Positions 17,007 to 26,208 of a DNA stretch of 64,000 bases are shown piece by piece (the first letter of the stretch is position 1; every line of letters begins with the position of its first letter). The DNA comes from Rhodoferax sp. (lineage in GTDB: Bacteria; Pseudomonadota; Gammaproteobacteria; Burkholderiales; Burkholderiaceae_C). The position numbers were made by a program, and so were the translations under genes. Where the stretch lies: positions 1-64,000 of the forward strand of contig NZ_JAQTXM010000013.1 in NCBI RefSeq assembly GCF_028688795.1, read 5' to 3'. The notes beneath the pieces are model-generated. The model was not told the origin of the DNA and ran no database searches. It saw nothing but the letters and a program-made list of their open reading frames with translations.

Positions 17007-17598
17007 GGCTTACCTTGGTCGAGACTTGGCTCTCGGCAGTTGCCTCGATGCGGACGGGTAGCTTATTTTTTAGGTTCGGCATTAGGCATCTACCTGTTAG
17101 CGGCGGTCTGAAAGCGCTCAAAAATGGCGGTTGAGCGCGGTTTTCCGTTGGCTGGCAGGGAAATTGGGTATCAGGAATGGAGCAAAATGTGAGCCTGTAA
17201 GGCAGCGGTTCCTGACATAGGTTTCCCCGAAATGCTCGCTCCTGACCAGTCCGTCACTCCAGTTGCCTGACTGTCAGCAATATGGCGTCGATTTCGACGG
17301 TCGCAGTCGCTGCACCCGCCAACGACCAGAAGCGGACATTTGGAAGTCGCCACTCACCCCCAGGATTCAACGGGAGCAAACACAGCGCCAACAGGCTGTT
17401 CTGATTGAACGCGGATGAATAGACCGCTCGGACAAGCACCCGAAAATCTGAAGCAACAGAACGATAGCTACTTTTAGGCCATAAATCCACCACAGTTTCT
17501 ACTTCTTTCCCGCAGCCGGTTGGTGTAGAGTCCGTTATATTGACAATTCGCAATAAGAATGCGCTGGTTTTCTAACGCATTCATTATTCGGGCCGTAT
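17007..17598. other. intergenic stretch without recognisable genes
   Basis: Nearly 600 bp between map and the large GGDEF-EAL gene. Short frames exist on both strands (for example 17254-17553 minus) but none shows a ribosome site or a familiar motif. No clear terminator or tRNA is seen. The promoter of the following gene must lie near its right end. Confidence 0.5.
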
Positions 17599-20500
17599 AT
17601 GACGCGATTGAACCGGGCACTCCTTGACCGACTGAAATTCGGTAACCAATCCGGTTTTCTGGCCTTGATGGGCCCTCTTTTGCTATGTGTTTGGGGATTT
17701 GTTGGCGGGTGGTCCTGGTGGGAACATTCGACCACCTTGGCTTCCAATGCATTGGTTATGGAGCAGCTAGCCGAGGCCGTTCAAGCACAGACCAAAGGAC
17801 TCTTCAACCAAGCGGAATCCACGCTGATTGTTGCCCGTCACTGGATTGAGGCCCATCCAGAGAAGGACGCCGGCAATGACCCGGAGTTCGTCGCGCTGAT
17901 TGATGAGCTCCGCAAGACCTCCTATGGCGTGATGGACCTGCGCTTGGTAACCGTAAGCGGCGAACTGCTTTTCGTTCCGAGCAAAGGACAAGTTGCGCGC
18001 CCCAATGTCTCTGACCGTGACTACTTCCGAGCTCAGTTTGACAACAAGAACCGCGGTTTTTTTGTTGGTGAACCGGTCATAGGTCGCCTCTCAAAAAAAG
18101 TAACTGTCCCCATTTCGATGCCTGTGAACAGCCCTCGCAGTCGGTTCTCGATGCTGACTATCGCCATGGAAGTCGACCGCATTGCGGGGCCCTTTGAAAA
18201 GGAGCGAATCAAGCCCTCGGGCACGATTGGCATCGTGCGCAGTGATGGAATTGTGCTTCTGCGCAGTCCGCAGAGTGCAAATGCCATCGGGAGAAGCATT
18301 GCTACAGGACAGGCATGGGCAAAATACATGGGCACAATGGCTAAGGGAAGTTACGAATCCGAGGTCAGTCTTTTTGACCAACTTCCACGCATCGTGTCAT
18401 TCTCCCGGGTGGAGAACTATCCTTTGGTGGTGTACGTCAGCGCCAGCAAAAACGCAATACTTGCCCCCTGGAAACTCCATACAGCCATCCTGATGGCTGT
18501 AGCGGCACTGATTTCCCTCATCAGTTTTTTGATGATTCGGACCTTGCTCAGCGCATTGAACACCTCCAGAATATCGCAGGCTATTGTTCAGTCGACCGAC
18601 GAAGCAGTCATCGGAGAATCACTGGGCGGCATCATCAACCGGTGGAATCCCGGCGCTGAACGCATGTTTGGCTATTCCGCTTTGGAGATGGTAGGGCAGT
18701 CGATTTTGAGACTATTGCCACCTGACCGTCAGAATGAAGAGGCCCTCATCCTTGAAAGAATCCAGGACGGTCAGACCGTTCAGCATTTCGATTCCCTGCG
18801 AGTTCGCAAGGATGGTCGAATCATCCACGTATCAGCTACCATCTCGCCAATTCGAGATGCAAAAGGCAGACTGATTGGGGCCTCCAAGATTGCACGGGAT
18901 ATCACGGCACAGAAAGAGGCCTCGCGGCAATTGCAGCTCACGGCCAGTGTCTTTACGAATGCGAGCGAAGGCATTTTTATTACAGACCGCAGGGGCGCTA
19001 TCCTGGAGGTCAATGAGGCCTTCACTCGTATCACGGGTTACAACCGCGAGAACGCTATTGGGAAAAATCCTCAGGTGTTCCGCTCCAGCCAGCAAGGTCC
19101 AGAGGTTTTCAAAGCCATTCACCTGGGCTTAATTCGCCATGGTGAATGGCGAGGCGAATTGTGGAATCGACGCCTCAACGGCGACTCCTACTCTGCCTGG
19201 CTGACTATCAGTACGGTCCGCGATAGCCGTGGCAAGGTTCAAAATTATGTGGCCTTGTTTTCCGATGTGACGGCAATGAAGCTCCAGCAGGAAACGTTGG
19301 AACACGGAGCCCACTATGACGTGCTGACCGACCTGCCAAACCGGCTTCTGCTATCGGACAGACTGCAGCAAGCCATGACGATGTGTCATCGCCACAATCG
19401 GGGCTTGGCCGTACTCTTTCTTGACCTTGACGGCTTCAAATCCATCAACGATAGGCATGGTCATAAAGTAGGTGATGAGCTACTGATTGCCTTGTCGAGC
19501 CAGATGAAGGCTGCGCTAAGAGATGTTGATACGTTGGCTCGCATGGGCGGGGATGAGTTTGTTGCCGTCTTGACCGATGTCGAAGACATTCAGGATTGCC
19601 TGCAAACGGTCAATCGCCTGTTGGAGGCCTGTGCATGTCCTGTGCTTATTCAAGGCCTGGAGTTGCGGGTTACCGCGAGTGTGGGTGTCACGCTGTACCC
19701 CCAGGACAATGCCGAAGCTGAGCAACTGATGCGCCACGCAGACCAGGCTATGTACCAAGCCAAGCAAAGTGGGAAAAACCGTTTCCATCTATTTGATTCA
19801 GCCCAGGACGCCGAGGTCAGAAGCCGAACTTTTCAGCAAGAGTTGATTGCACAAGGCCTGGCCAGGCAGGAGTTTGTCCTTTTTTACCAGCCCAAAGTCA
19901 ATATGCGGACGGGCGCCATCATCGGCGTTGAAGCCCTTATTCGGTGGCAGCACCCAGACAAAGGGTTACTCCCGCCGAGCGCATTTTTACCGGCCGTTGA
20001 ACAGCATGCCTTGAATGAAACCATTGGTTCTTGGGTCGTGGGGGCCGCGCTCAAACAAATGACCGACTGGAAGGTTGAGGGGCTGACAATAGCGGTCAGT
20101 GTCAACATTGGCGCACGGCAACTGCAGTCAACTCACTTTGCAGGGCACTTGTCGGCATTGCTTTCAAATTACCCCGCAGTCTCACCCGAGCATCTTGAAC
20201 TGGAGGTGCTGGAAACGAGTGCGCTGAATGACATCAATTCGACCGCCAGCATCATGGAGGACTGCCACCGACTGGGCGTACGTTTTGCTCTCGATGACTT
20301 CGGCACCGGGTACTCATCACTCACCTACCTTCGGCACCTTCCGGTGGAGACCTTAAAAATCGACCAAAGCTTCGTGCGCAACATGCTGGAGGACCGGGAT
20401 GATTTGTCTATTGTCAAAGGTGTTATCGGTTTGGCGAGCGCGTTCCACAAAGACGTCATCGCAGAAGGGGTGGAGACGGATTCGCATGGAACGCGCCTCA

Positions 20501-20649
20501 TCGAATTGGGATGTGACCACGCGCAGGGCTATGGCATTGCAAGGCCTATGCCAGCTGACCAAGTCGCTGCGTGGTGTTCTTCTTGGAGGCCGCCCGAAGC
20601 ATGGGCGCGTGCAGTTGAACACTTCAGTTTGAGCGACAGTCAAGGATAG
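17599..20649 (+). CDS. membrane Cache-PAS-PAS-GGDEF-EAL cyclic-di-GMP protein
   Basis: The 1016-residue protein starts with a membrane helix (~20-40). A periplasmic Cache-like sensor (~50-280, containing SDRDYFRAQ and FVGEPVIGR) and a second helix (~293-315) follow. The cytoplasmic part has two PAS domains (~326-440, ~445-560), GGDEF (LARMGGDEF with RDVD I-site) and EAL (GVEALIRWQHP, DDFGTGYSSL, EGVET). From the first PAS on it closely parallels the 8442 protein. It probably senses a periplasmic small molecule and adjusts c-di-GMP; which enzymatic activity dominates cannot be told. Confidence 0.9.
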   Translation: MTRLNRALLDRLKFGNQSGFLALMGPLLLCVWGFVGGWSWWEHSTTLASNALVMEQLAEAVQAQTKGLFNQAESTLIVARHWIEAHPEKDAGNDPEFVALIDELRKTSYGVMDLRLVTVSGELLFVPSKGQVARPNVSDRDYFRAQFDNKNRGFFVGEPVIGRLSKKVTVPISMPVNSPRSRFSMLTIAMEVDRIAGPFEKERIKPSGTIGIVRSDGIVLLRSPQSANAIGRSIATGQAWAKYMGTMAKGSYESEVSLFDQLPRIVSFSRVENYPLVVYVSASKNAILAPWKLHTAILMAVAALISLISFLMIRTLLSALNTSRISQAIVQSTDEAVIGESLGGIINRWNPGAERMFGYSALEMVGQSILRLLPPDRQNEEALILERIQDGQTVQHFDSLRVRKDGRIIHVSATISPIRDAKGRLIGASKIARDITAQKEASRQLQLTASVFTNASEGIFITDRRGAILEVNEAFTRITGYNRENAIGKNPQVFRSSQQGPEVFKAIHLGLIRHGEWRGELWNRRLNGDSYSAWLTISTVRDSRGKVQNYVALFSDVTAMKLQQETLEHGAHYDVLTDLPNRLLLSDRLQQAMTMCHRHNRGLAVLFLDLDGFKSINDRHGHKVGDELLIALSSQMKAALRDVDTLARMGGDEFVAVLTDVEDIQDCLQTVNRLLEACACPVLIQGLELRVTASVGVTLYPQDNAEAEQLMRHADQAMYQAKQSGKNRFHLFDSAQDAEVRSRTFQQELIAQGLARQEFVLFYQPKVNMRTGAIIGVEALIRWQHPDKGLLPPSAFLPAVEQHALNETIGSWVVGAALKQMTDWKVEGLTIAVSVNIGARQLQSTHFAGHLSALLSNYPAVSPEHLELEVLETSALNDINSTASIMEDCHRLGVRFALDDFGTGYSSLTYLRHLPVETLKIDQSFVRNMLEDRDDLSIVKGVIGLASAFHKDVIAEGVETDSHGTRLIELGCDHAQGYGIARPMPADQVAAWCSSWRPPEAWARAVEHFSLSDSQG

Positions 20650-20815
20650 CCATAGGCGAGATGCCAAGGAAAGGCATCGCGTCGAGAGAGAGTTCTAAGA
20701 ATTCTTGAGCCAGTTCAGGGTCAGCGCCTGATGCATCAGAGGAGGCCATCACACGCGTGTGCGCCTCGTGCTCGAGTATTTTTGCGAAAGCCCGAATGGA
20801 TTTTTGGTTAATCAC
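20624..20815 (-). CDS. small hypothetical ORF overlapping the integrase end
   Basis: A GTG-initiated 63-codon frame starts inside the last codons of the recombinase gene (AGTGATTAA) and runs downstream. It would be translationally coupled. The product (MINQKSIRAFAKILEHEAHT...) is unrecognised, and its end overlaps the end of the convergent GGDEF-EAL gene. Could be chance. Confidence 0.35.
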   Translation of the reverse strand: MINQKSIRAFAKILEHEAHTRVMASSDASGADPELAQEFLELSLDAMPFLGISPMAILDCRSN

Positions 20816-22076
20816 TATCTGATTTGAAGACTCTGGCGAGTTTTAAGTCTGGATATTTCAACGCTACCACTGCTTTAACCAGTTCATCTTCGCTGACTTG
20901 TTGATACACGCGCGTACCAACACTGCCTTGCGGTTTGTGTCCAGTCAATTCATCCTGTACTTTGTGGTCAATGCCTGCGCGCGACATTCCAGTTCGCACA
21001 GAGTGGCGCAAACAATGGAAATCTGGATACTTTTCGGTCAGCCCAGCTGATTTTCTAAAAGTGCCAAACCACGCCGAGAAGTAGCCTCCAGGTCGGCCAT
21101 CTCTCATTTTCATGGCAGGCCAAAGAGCAATTGCTCCGGTTTTTCGGACCTGTTCCACATATTCCAAGAATCCAAGGCGAATAAGTTCTGGGTGAATTGG
21201 GATGACACGTATGCCTGAATCAGACTTGACCCTTTGGCTTTCCCCTTCGTCAGTGATGGAGAAAAGCGGAATCGGTCCCGAGGTGATGACATCTTCGGTT
21301 CGCAATTGCGCCAGTTCACCGACACGAGCTCCTGAATACAGGCCAATAATGGGAATCCAATAAGCCGCATCTTTGCCTGCTTTGAAGTCCTTGGGCAAAG
21401 CGTAGCTGGTGAATAGAGGTTGGCTAAACAGTGTGGTCAGTTCGTCGGGACTCCAGGGCCTGCGCCTGGCTGTCGTGCGGTGAGCAATATCCAGGCCTTC
21501 CCAAGGGCTCTTGGAAAGCGCCTCCAAGTCTCTGGTGGCGTATTTCAGTAGGGATTTGACCCAGGTGAACCTGTCGCGGGACGTTTTACTGGTAGCGCCT
21601 TTAGTCAGCAACCAGCCCCGAAAGGTGTCCCCTTGAGCCCGAGTAAGCGTGTGGAGGTCGATTTTTCCGCCCAGGCACTCTTCGAACAGCACAACAGCAC
21701 GCAAACAGGCGTTTTCCGAGTCTGCGGACGGCACTTTGCTGATTTTCCATTTTTCGTAGACCTTTCTCAGAGTGAGCCGTGATGTCGGTTCGACGACGAC
21801 TTTCGCTGGACGCAAAGTAGCAACGACGGCAGCTGGTGGGGCAGGGGTGTGCGCCACAAGTGCCAACTCTGGTAGTTGAACCACGGGCGTGAAACCGCAA
21901 AGCACTTCTGCGCGCTTTGCCAAACCGCGTTGGAGAGCCTCGCGGTGGCTACACGTGCCGAGGGACTTTACAAAACGCCCGTTGCGATAAAGCGCCGTTA
22001 AGGGGTGCCCTTTGGGCAGAACGATGCGCAGATAGAACGCGCTACCGCGTTGAAAAACGCCAGTCAAATGAGCCAT
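20808..22076 (-). CDS. site-specific tyrosine recombinase (integrase)
   Basis: About 422 residues. The N-terminus GVFQRGSAFYLRIVLP resembles the DUF6538 arm-binding region of phage and island integrases. The catalytic set is complete: Arg in SGARVGELAQLR, HCLRHS, LTGH and Tyr in TRVYQQ. The start at 22076 is chosen because AGGAGG lies nine bases upstream. It sits directly beside the 3' end of the SRP RNA gene, the arrangement expected when an element integrates at the end of an RNA gene. No other phage or ICE genes are visible next to it, so this is likely a relic or the edge of a very small element. Confidence 0.85.
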   Translation of the reverse strand: MAHLTGVFQRGSAFYLRIVLPKGHPLTALYRNGRFVKSLGTCSHREALQRGLAKRAEVLCGFTPVVQLPELALVAHTPAPPAAVVATLRPAKVVVEPTSRLTLRKVYEKWKISKVPSADSENACLRAVVLFEECLGGKIDLHTLTRAQGDTFRGWLLTKGATSKTSRDRFTWVKSLLKYATRDLEALSKSPWEGLDIAHRTTARRRPWSPDELTTLFSQPLFTSYALPKDFKAGKDAAYWIPIIGLYSGARVGELAQLRTEDVITSGPIPLFSITDEGESQRVKSDSGIRVIPIHPELIRLGFLEYVEQVRKTGAIALWPAMKMRDGRPGGYFSAWFGTFRKSAGLTEKYPDFHCLRHSVRTGMSRAGIDHKVQDELTGHKPQGSVGTRVYQQVSEDELVKAVVALKYPDLKLARVFKSDSD

Positions 22077-22183
22077 GGAACCGCACCTCCTAAGGTTAGG
22101 TGCCACAGCCAGGTGCTACAAAATCCATGAGGGAGGACCTAAATTGGCCTAACCCATTGATTTCATTGAGCTTTTTGAATAAG

Positions 22184-22282
22184 GTGACGAGCCTTGACCC
22201 CGGCACTGGCTCTACAGTTAGGGCTGCTTGGTTCCCCACCTGACCCGGTTGGCCGCTTCACCATGCGGGAAGGCCCGTCAAC
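22184..22282 (-). ncRNA. ffs: 4.5S RNA, signal recognition particle RNA
   Basis: On the minus strand the sequence contains GGTCAGG, then TGG-GGAA-CCA, then AGCAGCC, the universally conserved SRP domain IV with its GGAA tetraloop. The outer helix closes with GACGGGCCTT near the 5' end and AAGGCTCGTC near the 3' end, a 10-bp match with one G-U. A -10 box TACAAT lies about 5-7 nt upstream. The RNA binds Ffh to target membrane proteins. A place beside dnaX is known for SRP RNA genes in other bacteria. End positions are approximate. Confidence 0.9.
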
Positions 22283-22286
22283 GCAG

Positions 22287-22292
22287 ATTGTA
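22287..22292 (-). promoter_or_regulatory. -10 box of the SRP RNA gene
   Basis: TACAAT on the minus strand, correctly placed for initiation at about 22281. The -35 region is not convincing. The box lies between the yegP-like stop codon and the RNA. Confidence 0.55.
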
Positions 22293-22297
22293 AAGCC

Positions 22298-22636
22298 TTA
22301 AGCCCCTGTTAGATCCTTGACCTCTGCATCAGAGACATTGGTTTTGACGGAGGAGATGCCGTTATCACGAGCGGCAACCGACGAATACATTTCACTGCGA
22401 CCGATGACTTGGCCGTTTGTGGCTTTCAGGTTGAAATACGGTTGGCCCGAAGTGGACTCTGCGCGTTCGAATCGCTCGTCCACAACACCATTTTTCCTGC
22501 ACGATTCAATCCCCTGTGTGGCATTGGTTTGGGTTTCGTACATCTGACTGGTCAGAATGATCTGCCCGTTGCCAGCCTTCAGGTTGAACATGTACTTGCC
22601 GTTTTTTGATTGGGTGATTTCAAATTTACCTGCCAT
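22298..22636 (-). CDS. YegP-family (DUF1508) protein
   Basis: Two tandem ~50-residue DUF1508 repeats are visible: FEITQSKNGKYMFNLKAGNG / QIILTSQMY and then FERAESTSGQPYFNLKATNG / QVIGRSEMY. The length of 112 fits two-repeat YegP proteins. AGGAG precedes the ATG by seven bases. These are small cytosolic proteins of unclear role. It is transcribed divergently from dnaX. Confidence 0.9.
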   Translation of the reverse strand: MAGKFEITQSKNGKYMFNLKAGNGQIILTSQMYETQTNATQGIESCRKNGVVDERFERAESTSGQPYFNLKATNGQVIGRSEMYSSVAARDNGISSVKTNVSDAEVKDLTGA

Positions 22637-22747
22637 GGTTTAGCTCCTGCAAAGTTGTTGAATGAAATGGTTTAACCGGCAAGGCACGTTGGCAGCACCC
22701 TCGGCAAAATCAGTTTAACGGTTTGGCCGGCCCTTTAGAATCCGCGC

Positions 22748-24739
22748 ATGTCCTACCTTGTGCTTGCCCGTAAATACCGTCCCCGCAATTTCACCGAGAT
22801 GGTGGGGCAAGACCATGTGGTTCAAGCCCTGACTAATGCGCTTACCACCCAGCGCTTGCATCACGCCTATTTGTTCACCGGTACGCGTGGTGTTGGCAAG
22901 ACCACGGTGTCGCGTATTTTGGCTAAGTCGCTCAACTGCCAGGGCCTGGACGGGCAGGGTGGTATCACGGCTACCCCTTGTGGGGTATGCCAGGCGTGCA
23001 CTGACATTGATAGCGGCCGGTTTGTTGATTACACCGAGCTCGATGCTGCTTCCAACCGTGGCGTAGATGAAGTTCAGGCTTTACTGGAACAGGCCGTTTA
23101 CAAACCAGTGCAAGGGCGCTTCAAGGTTTTCATGATTGACGAAGTGCACATGCTGACCAACACGGCCTTCAATGCCATGCTGAAAACGCTAGAAGAACCG
23201 CCTGAATATCTGAAATTTGTGCTGGCCACCACGGATCCGCAAAAAGTGCCCGTTACGGTACTTTCACGCTGTTTGCAATTTAATCTGCGTCCGATGGCCC
23301 CGGAGACCATTCGGGAACATTTGCAAAAAGTGTTGCTCACCGAGCAAGTGACCGCTGATGTGCCCTCGCTGCGCCTGCTGGCGCGAGCGGCGCGCGGCTC
23401 GATGCGTGACGCCTTGAGTCTGGCCGACCAGGCCATTGCCTTCGGTTCTGGCGTGCTGCAAGAGCTAAGTGTGCGCCAGATGCTGGGCAGCGTGGATCGC
23501 TCCTACGTGTTCCGGCTACTCCAGGCTTTGGCTCAGGGTGACGGCAAAACAGTGGTCGAAACTTCGGAGGCTTTGCGCACCCACGGTTTGAGCGCGGCCT
23601 CCACGCTGGAAGAAATGAGCGGCGTATTGCAGCGCATGGCCGTGTTGCAGGCCGTGCCTGATGCGGCTGGCGATGACAGTGACCCGGAAGCCGCCGACAT
23701 CGCCCAGCTGGCCGCCCTGATGCCCGCTGACGAAACACAATTGCTCTACAGCATTTGTCTGCATGGGCGCGGTGAATTGGGCCTGGCGCCGGATGAGTAT
23801 GCGGCGCTGACCATGGTGTTGTTGCGCCTGCTGGCGTTCAAACCAGAAGCCGGCAACGCTACCGTGCAGGAAAAAAAAACTCTGAAAGTTAGCCCGCGCC
23901 CGCTGCCTGAGGCGCCAGTGCACGCGGTGGCTGCGCCCATGTTGGTGTCTGAGCCCTTGGACGCGCCTCTGCAGAAATTTCAAGAAAATCAGGCTGTAGA
24001 CCTTGTAAAAAAAACGCAAAGCACTACTCAATCAATAGCAAAAGTAGTGCCACTGTCCGCCGCGGTTGACGTGGTTAGTGCCAAGCCAGACACCGCGAAC
24101 ACCGCCTCGCCAGAAACTCCGTCTGGCCCTGTGTTGCCAGAAGGCCAGCGCTTGCGGGTTCATGAGATGCCGGGTACGTCAGTTGGTGATCAGAGTCAAA
24201 ATTTTGATACAAATCAGCCTCTAGCCCTTTTAGATAAAGCGCAAGCAGCTACAAATATTGAAGCAGTTCAGGTGCATGAGGCGCGTGAATCCAAGCGCGA
24301 CATTCCACCTGAGCGTGCCAGCCCCGCCGTGCAAACCAGTCCCGATGGCGATTTCTGGTATGCCACAGTGCAGGCGTTGGTTGCGGCCGAGGCCATCACC
24401 GCCATGGTGCGCGAACTTGCGCTGCAGGCGCAATTGGTGGCGCGTGACACAGACCAATGGCTGCTGCGTGTGGAGCGCGAGTCGCTCAACCAGCCTGGCA
24501 GTCGTGATCGGCTGGCAGCGGCGCTGGCTGCTGCTGGTTACCCCGTCAAACTGGTCGCCGAAGTGGGGCGCGTGTCTGACAGCCCGGCCCGGCGCAATGC
24601 GGTGGCGGCGGCCCAAGCGCAGTTAGCGGCAGAAAAAATCGTTTTCGATGATCCCCTAGTGCAAAGCTTGATGCGTGATTTTGGGGCGAAAATCGTGCCC
24701 GGAAGCATCAAGCCCGTGACCCTGAAGTCGCCGACCTGA
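22748..24739 (+). CDS. dnaX: DNA polymerase III subunit gamma/tau
   Basis: The 663-residue clamp-loader ATPase has Walker A GTRGVGKTT at ~45, a four-Cys zinc site (CGVCQAC region), Walker B DEVHML and sensor region TTDPQKVPVTVLSRC. After ~370 residues follow a low-complexity linker and a C-terminal tau-type domain. The linker holds a run of nine A at 23871-23879 followed by an immediate -1 frame stop, and two copies of a dispersed repeat read in frame. It heads a dnaX-ebfC-recR block, a common bacterial gene order. Confidence 0.95.
   Translation: MSYLVLARKYRPRNFTEMVGQDHVVQALTNALTTQRLHHAYLFTGTRGVGKTTVSRILAKSLNCQGLDGQGGITATPCGVCQACTDIDSGRFVDYTELDAASNRGVDEVQALLEQAVYKPVQGRFKVFMIDEVHMLTNTAFNAMLKTLEEPPEYLKFVLATTDPQKVPVTVLSRCLQFNLRPMAPETIREHLQKVLLTEQVTADVPSLRLLARAARGSMRDALSLADQAIAFGSGVLQELSVRQMLGSVDRSYVFRLLQALAQGDGKTVVETSEALRTHGLSAASTLEEMSGVLQRMAVLQAVPDAAGDDSDPEAADIAQLAALMPADETQLLYSICLHGRGELGLAPDEYAALTMVLLRLLAFKPEAGNATVQEKKTLKVSPRPLPEAPVHAVAAPMLVSEPLDAPLQKFQENQAVDLVKKTQSTTQSIAKVVPLSAAVDVVSAKPDTANTASPETPSGPVLPEGQRLRVHEMPGTSVGDQSQNFDTNQPLALLDKAQAATNIEAVQVHEARESKRDIPPERASPAVQTSPDGDFWYATVQALVAAEAITAMVRELALQAQLVARDTDQWLLRVERESLNQPGSRDRLAAALAAAGYPVKLVAEVGRVSDSPARRNAVAAAQAQLAAEKIVFDDPLVQSLMRDFGAKIVPGSIKPVTLKSPT
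23871..23879 (+). other. candidate slippery site for gamma-subunit frameshifting
   Basis: Nine consecutive A in the frame GAA AAA AAA ACT. A -1 slip gives AAC TCT GAA AGT TAG, a stop after four codons, which would produce a ~381-residue gamma form ending just after the ATPase domains. E. coli dnaX uses A AAA AAG and Thermus uses an A9 run for the same purpose. No stimulatory hairpin was demonstrated here. Confidence 0.45.
23975..24040 (+). repeat. dispersed Comamonadaceae-type repeat, degenerate copy in dnaX
   Basis: AAATCAGGCTGTAGACC, then CGCAAAGCACTAC and ATCAATAGC follow the order of the better copy at 24197 with several changes. It is read in frame in the tau linker. Confidence 0.45.
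24197..24260 (+). repeat. dispersed Comamonadaceae-type repeat in dnaX
   Basis: Contains ATTTTGATACAAATCAGCC, CTCTAGCCC and AAAGCGCAAGCAGCTAC, the best copy in this window. It is translated in frame as part of the dnaX linker. Confidence 0.7.
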
Positions 24740-24812
24740 TCGATTCAACTACCGGACTGAAACCGATTCAGTTCGCCAGCCTTTCAATTAAAAACTCACA
24801 CAAGGAATACCC

Positions 24813-25145
24813 ATGTTCAACAAAGGACAACTCGCCGGCCTCATGAAGCAGGCGCAGGCCATGCAAGACAACATGAAAAAAGCCCAGGATGATCTGGGCA
24901 ACATCGAGGTCACGGGTGAGTCAGGCGCTGGTCTGGTCAAGGTACTCATGACCTGCAAGCACGATGTCAAGCGCATCACCATCGACCCCAGCCTGCTGGC
25001 CGACGACAAAGACATGCTGGAAGACTTGGTTGCCGCGGCTTTCAATGCAGCCGTGCGCAAGGCTGAAGAAACCTCGGCCGAGAAGATGGGCAAGATCACC
25101 GCTGGCATGCCAGGTTTACCGGGCGGCATGAAGTTTCCTTTCTAG
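24813..25145 (+). CDS. ebfC: YbaB/EbfC nucleoid-associated protein
   Basis: 110 residues, usual family length. It starts [20 protein letters not shown] and has the coiled-coil/beta architecture with [21 protein letters not shown] and a Met/Gly/Pro-rich tail [18 protein letters not shown] precedes the ATG. It binds DNA as a dimer. It lies between dnaX and recR, the classical position. Confidence 0.95.
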   Translation: MFNKGQLAGLMKQAQAMQDNMKKAQDDLGNIEVTGESGAGLVKVLMTCKHDVKRITIDPSLLADDKDMLEDLVAAAFNAAVRKAEETSAEKMGKITAGMPGLPGGMKFPF

Positions 25146-25148
25146 GCA

Positions 25149-25739
25149 ATGTCCGACACCAACGCGCTTGAAAACCTGGTTCAGGCGCTGCGGCGCCTGC
25201 CAGGCGTTGGGGTGAAGTCAGCGCAGCGCATGGCGTTTCACTTGCTGCAGCATGATCGCTCGGGGGCGCAGGCCTTGTCGATGGCGTTGGCGCACGCAAA
25301 CCAAAACATCACCCACTGCGAGCGTTGCCATACCTTCACCGAGGCGCAGGTGTGCGCCACTTGCCTGGATGAGCGACGCGATGCCAGCAAGTTGTGCGTG
25401 GTCGAAACCCCAGCCGACCAGTCGGCGGTGGAACGCACTGGCGCCTACAAAGGCTTGTACTTTGTGTTGATGGGCAAGCTCAGCCCGCTTGACGGCATTG
25501 GCCCAAACGACATTGGCCTGAAAAAGCTGTTTGACCGGGCGCTTGATGGCACCGTGACCGAGGTGATTCTGGCCACCAATTTCACGGCCGAGGGGGAGGC
25601 CACGGCACACGTCATCAGCCAGGGCCTCAAAGCCCGCGGCCTGCACCTGACCCGGTTGGCGCGTGGTGTGCCAGTGGGCAGCGAACTTGAATACGTTGAC
25701 TTGGGCACCATTGCCCATGCGCTGGTAGACCGGCGCTAA
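25149..25739 (+). CDS. recR: recombination mediator protein RecR
   Basis: 196 residues. An N-terminal HhH ([17 protein letters not shown]), a zinc finger CERCHTF...CATC and a Toprim domain (VVETPAD, then [11 protein letters not shown]) are all present. RecR acts with RecF/RecO to load RecA at gaps. The ATG lies three bases after the ebfC stop, so the genes are coupled. Confidence 0.95.
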   Translation: MSDTNALENLVQALRRLPGVGVKSAQRMAFHLLQHDRSGAQALSMALAHANQNITHCERCHTFTEAQVCATCLDERRDASKLCVVETPADQSAVERTGAYKGLYFVLMGKLSPLDGIGPNDIGLKKLFDRALDGTVTEVILATNFTAEGEATAHVISQGLKARGLHLTRLARGVPVGSELEYVDLGTIAHALVDRR

Positions 25740-25769
25740 AGATATGCTCAAAACCTCAGGAGACCCGTC

Positions 25770-26183
25770 ATGACGGCTGCCCGCTTTACCCTGGCTTACT
25801 GGTGTGTGCTGGTGGCGGCGCTGCTGCCGATCGTTTGTGCCGGTATTGCCAAGTGGGGCATGTTCCGCAAATCGCCGCGTGCGGGTGGTTTTGACAACGC
25901 CAACCCACGTGCCTGGTTGGCCCGCCAGACCGATTGGCGGGCGCGCGCCAATGCAGCGCAGGCCAACAGCTTTGAGGCCCTGCCGTTCTTCATTGGGGCC
26001 GTCATCATTGCCCACCAATTGGGCGCCTACCAGACCCGGCTGGACCTGCTGGCCTTTGTCTATGTGGTGTTGCGCATGGTGTACATCATGCTTTACGTGG
26101 CGGACCTGGCCAGCGTGCGCAGCCTGGTCTGGGGGCTGGCGCTGGCCGTGAATGTGGCGATTTTGTTCGCCGGTTACCGCTGA
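25770..26183 (+). CDS. MAPEG-family membrane protein
   Basis: 137 residues with four hydrophobic segments. The MAPEG signature region NPRAWLARQTDWRARANAAQ / ANSFEALPFFIGAVI is clear (the R-x-x-x-A-N-x-N/S-x-E-x-L-P pattern). Family members are membrane-bound eicosanoid/glutathione metabolism proteins in animals; the bacterial role is poorly known. It follows recR closely in the same direction. Confidence 0.85.
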   Translation: MTAARFTLAYWCVLVAALLPIVCAGIAKWGMFRKSPRAGGFDNANPRAWLARQTDWRARANAAQANSFEALPFFIGAVIIAHQLGAYQTRLDLLAFVYVVLRMVYIMLYVADLASVRSLVWGLALAVNVAILFAGYR

Positions 26184-26208
26184 CCTGCCACCCCGCAAGC
26201 TGAGTTTG

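Noticed and set aside
17254..17553. 99-codon minus-strand frame in the gap before the Cache-GGDEF-EAL gene
   Set aside because: No ribosome site, no familiar motif, and overlapping frames of similar size exist on both strands.
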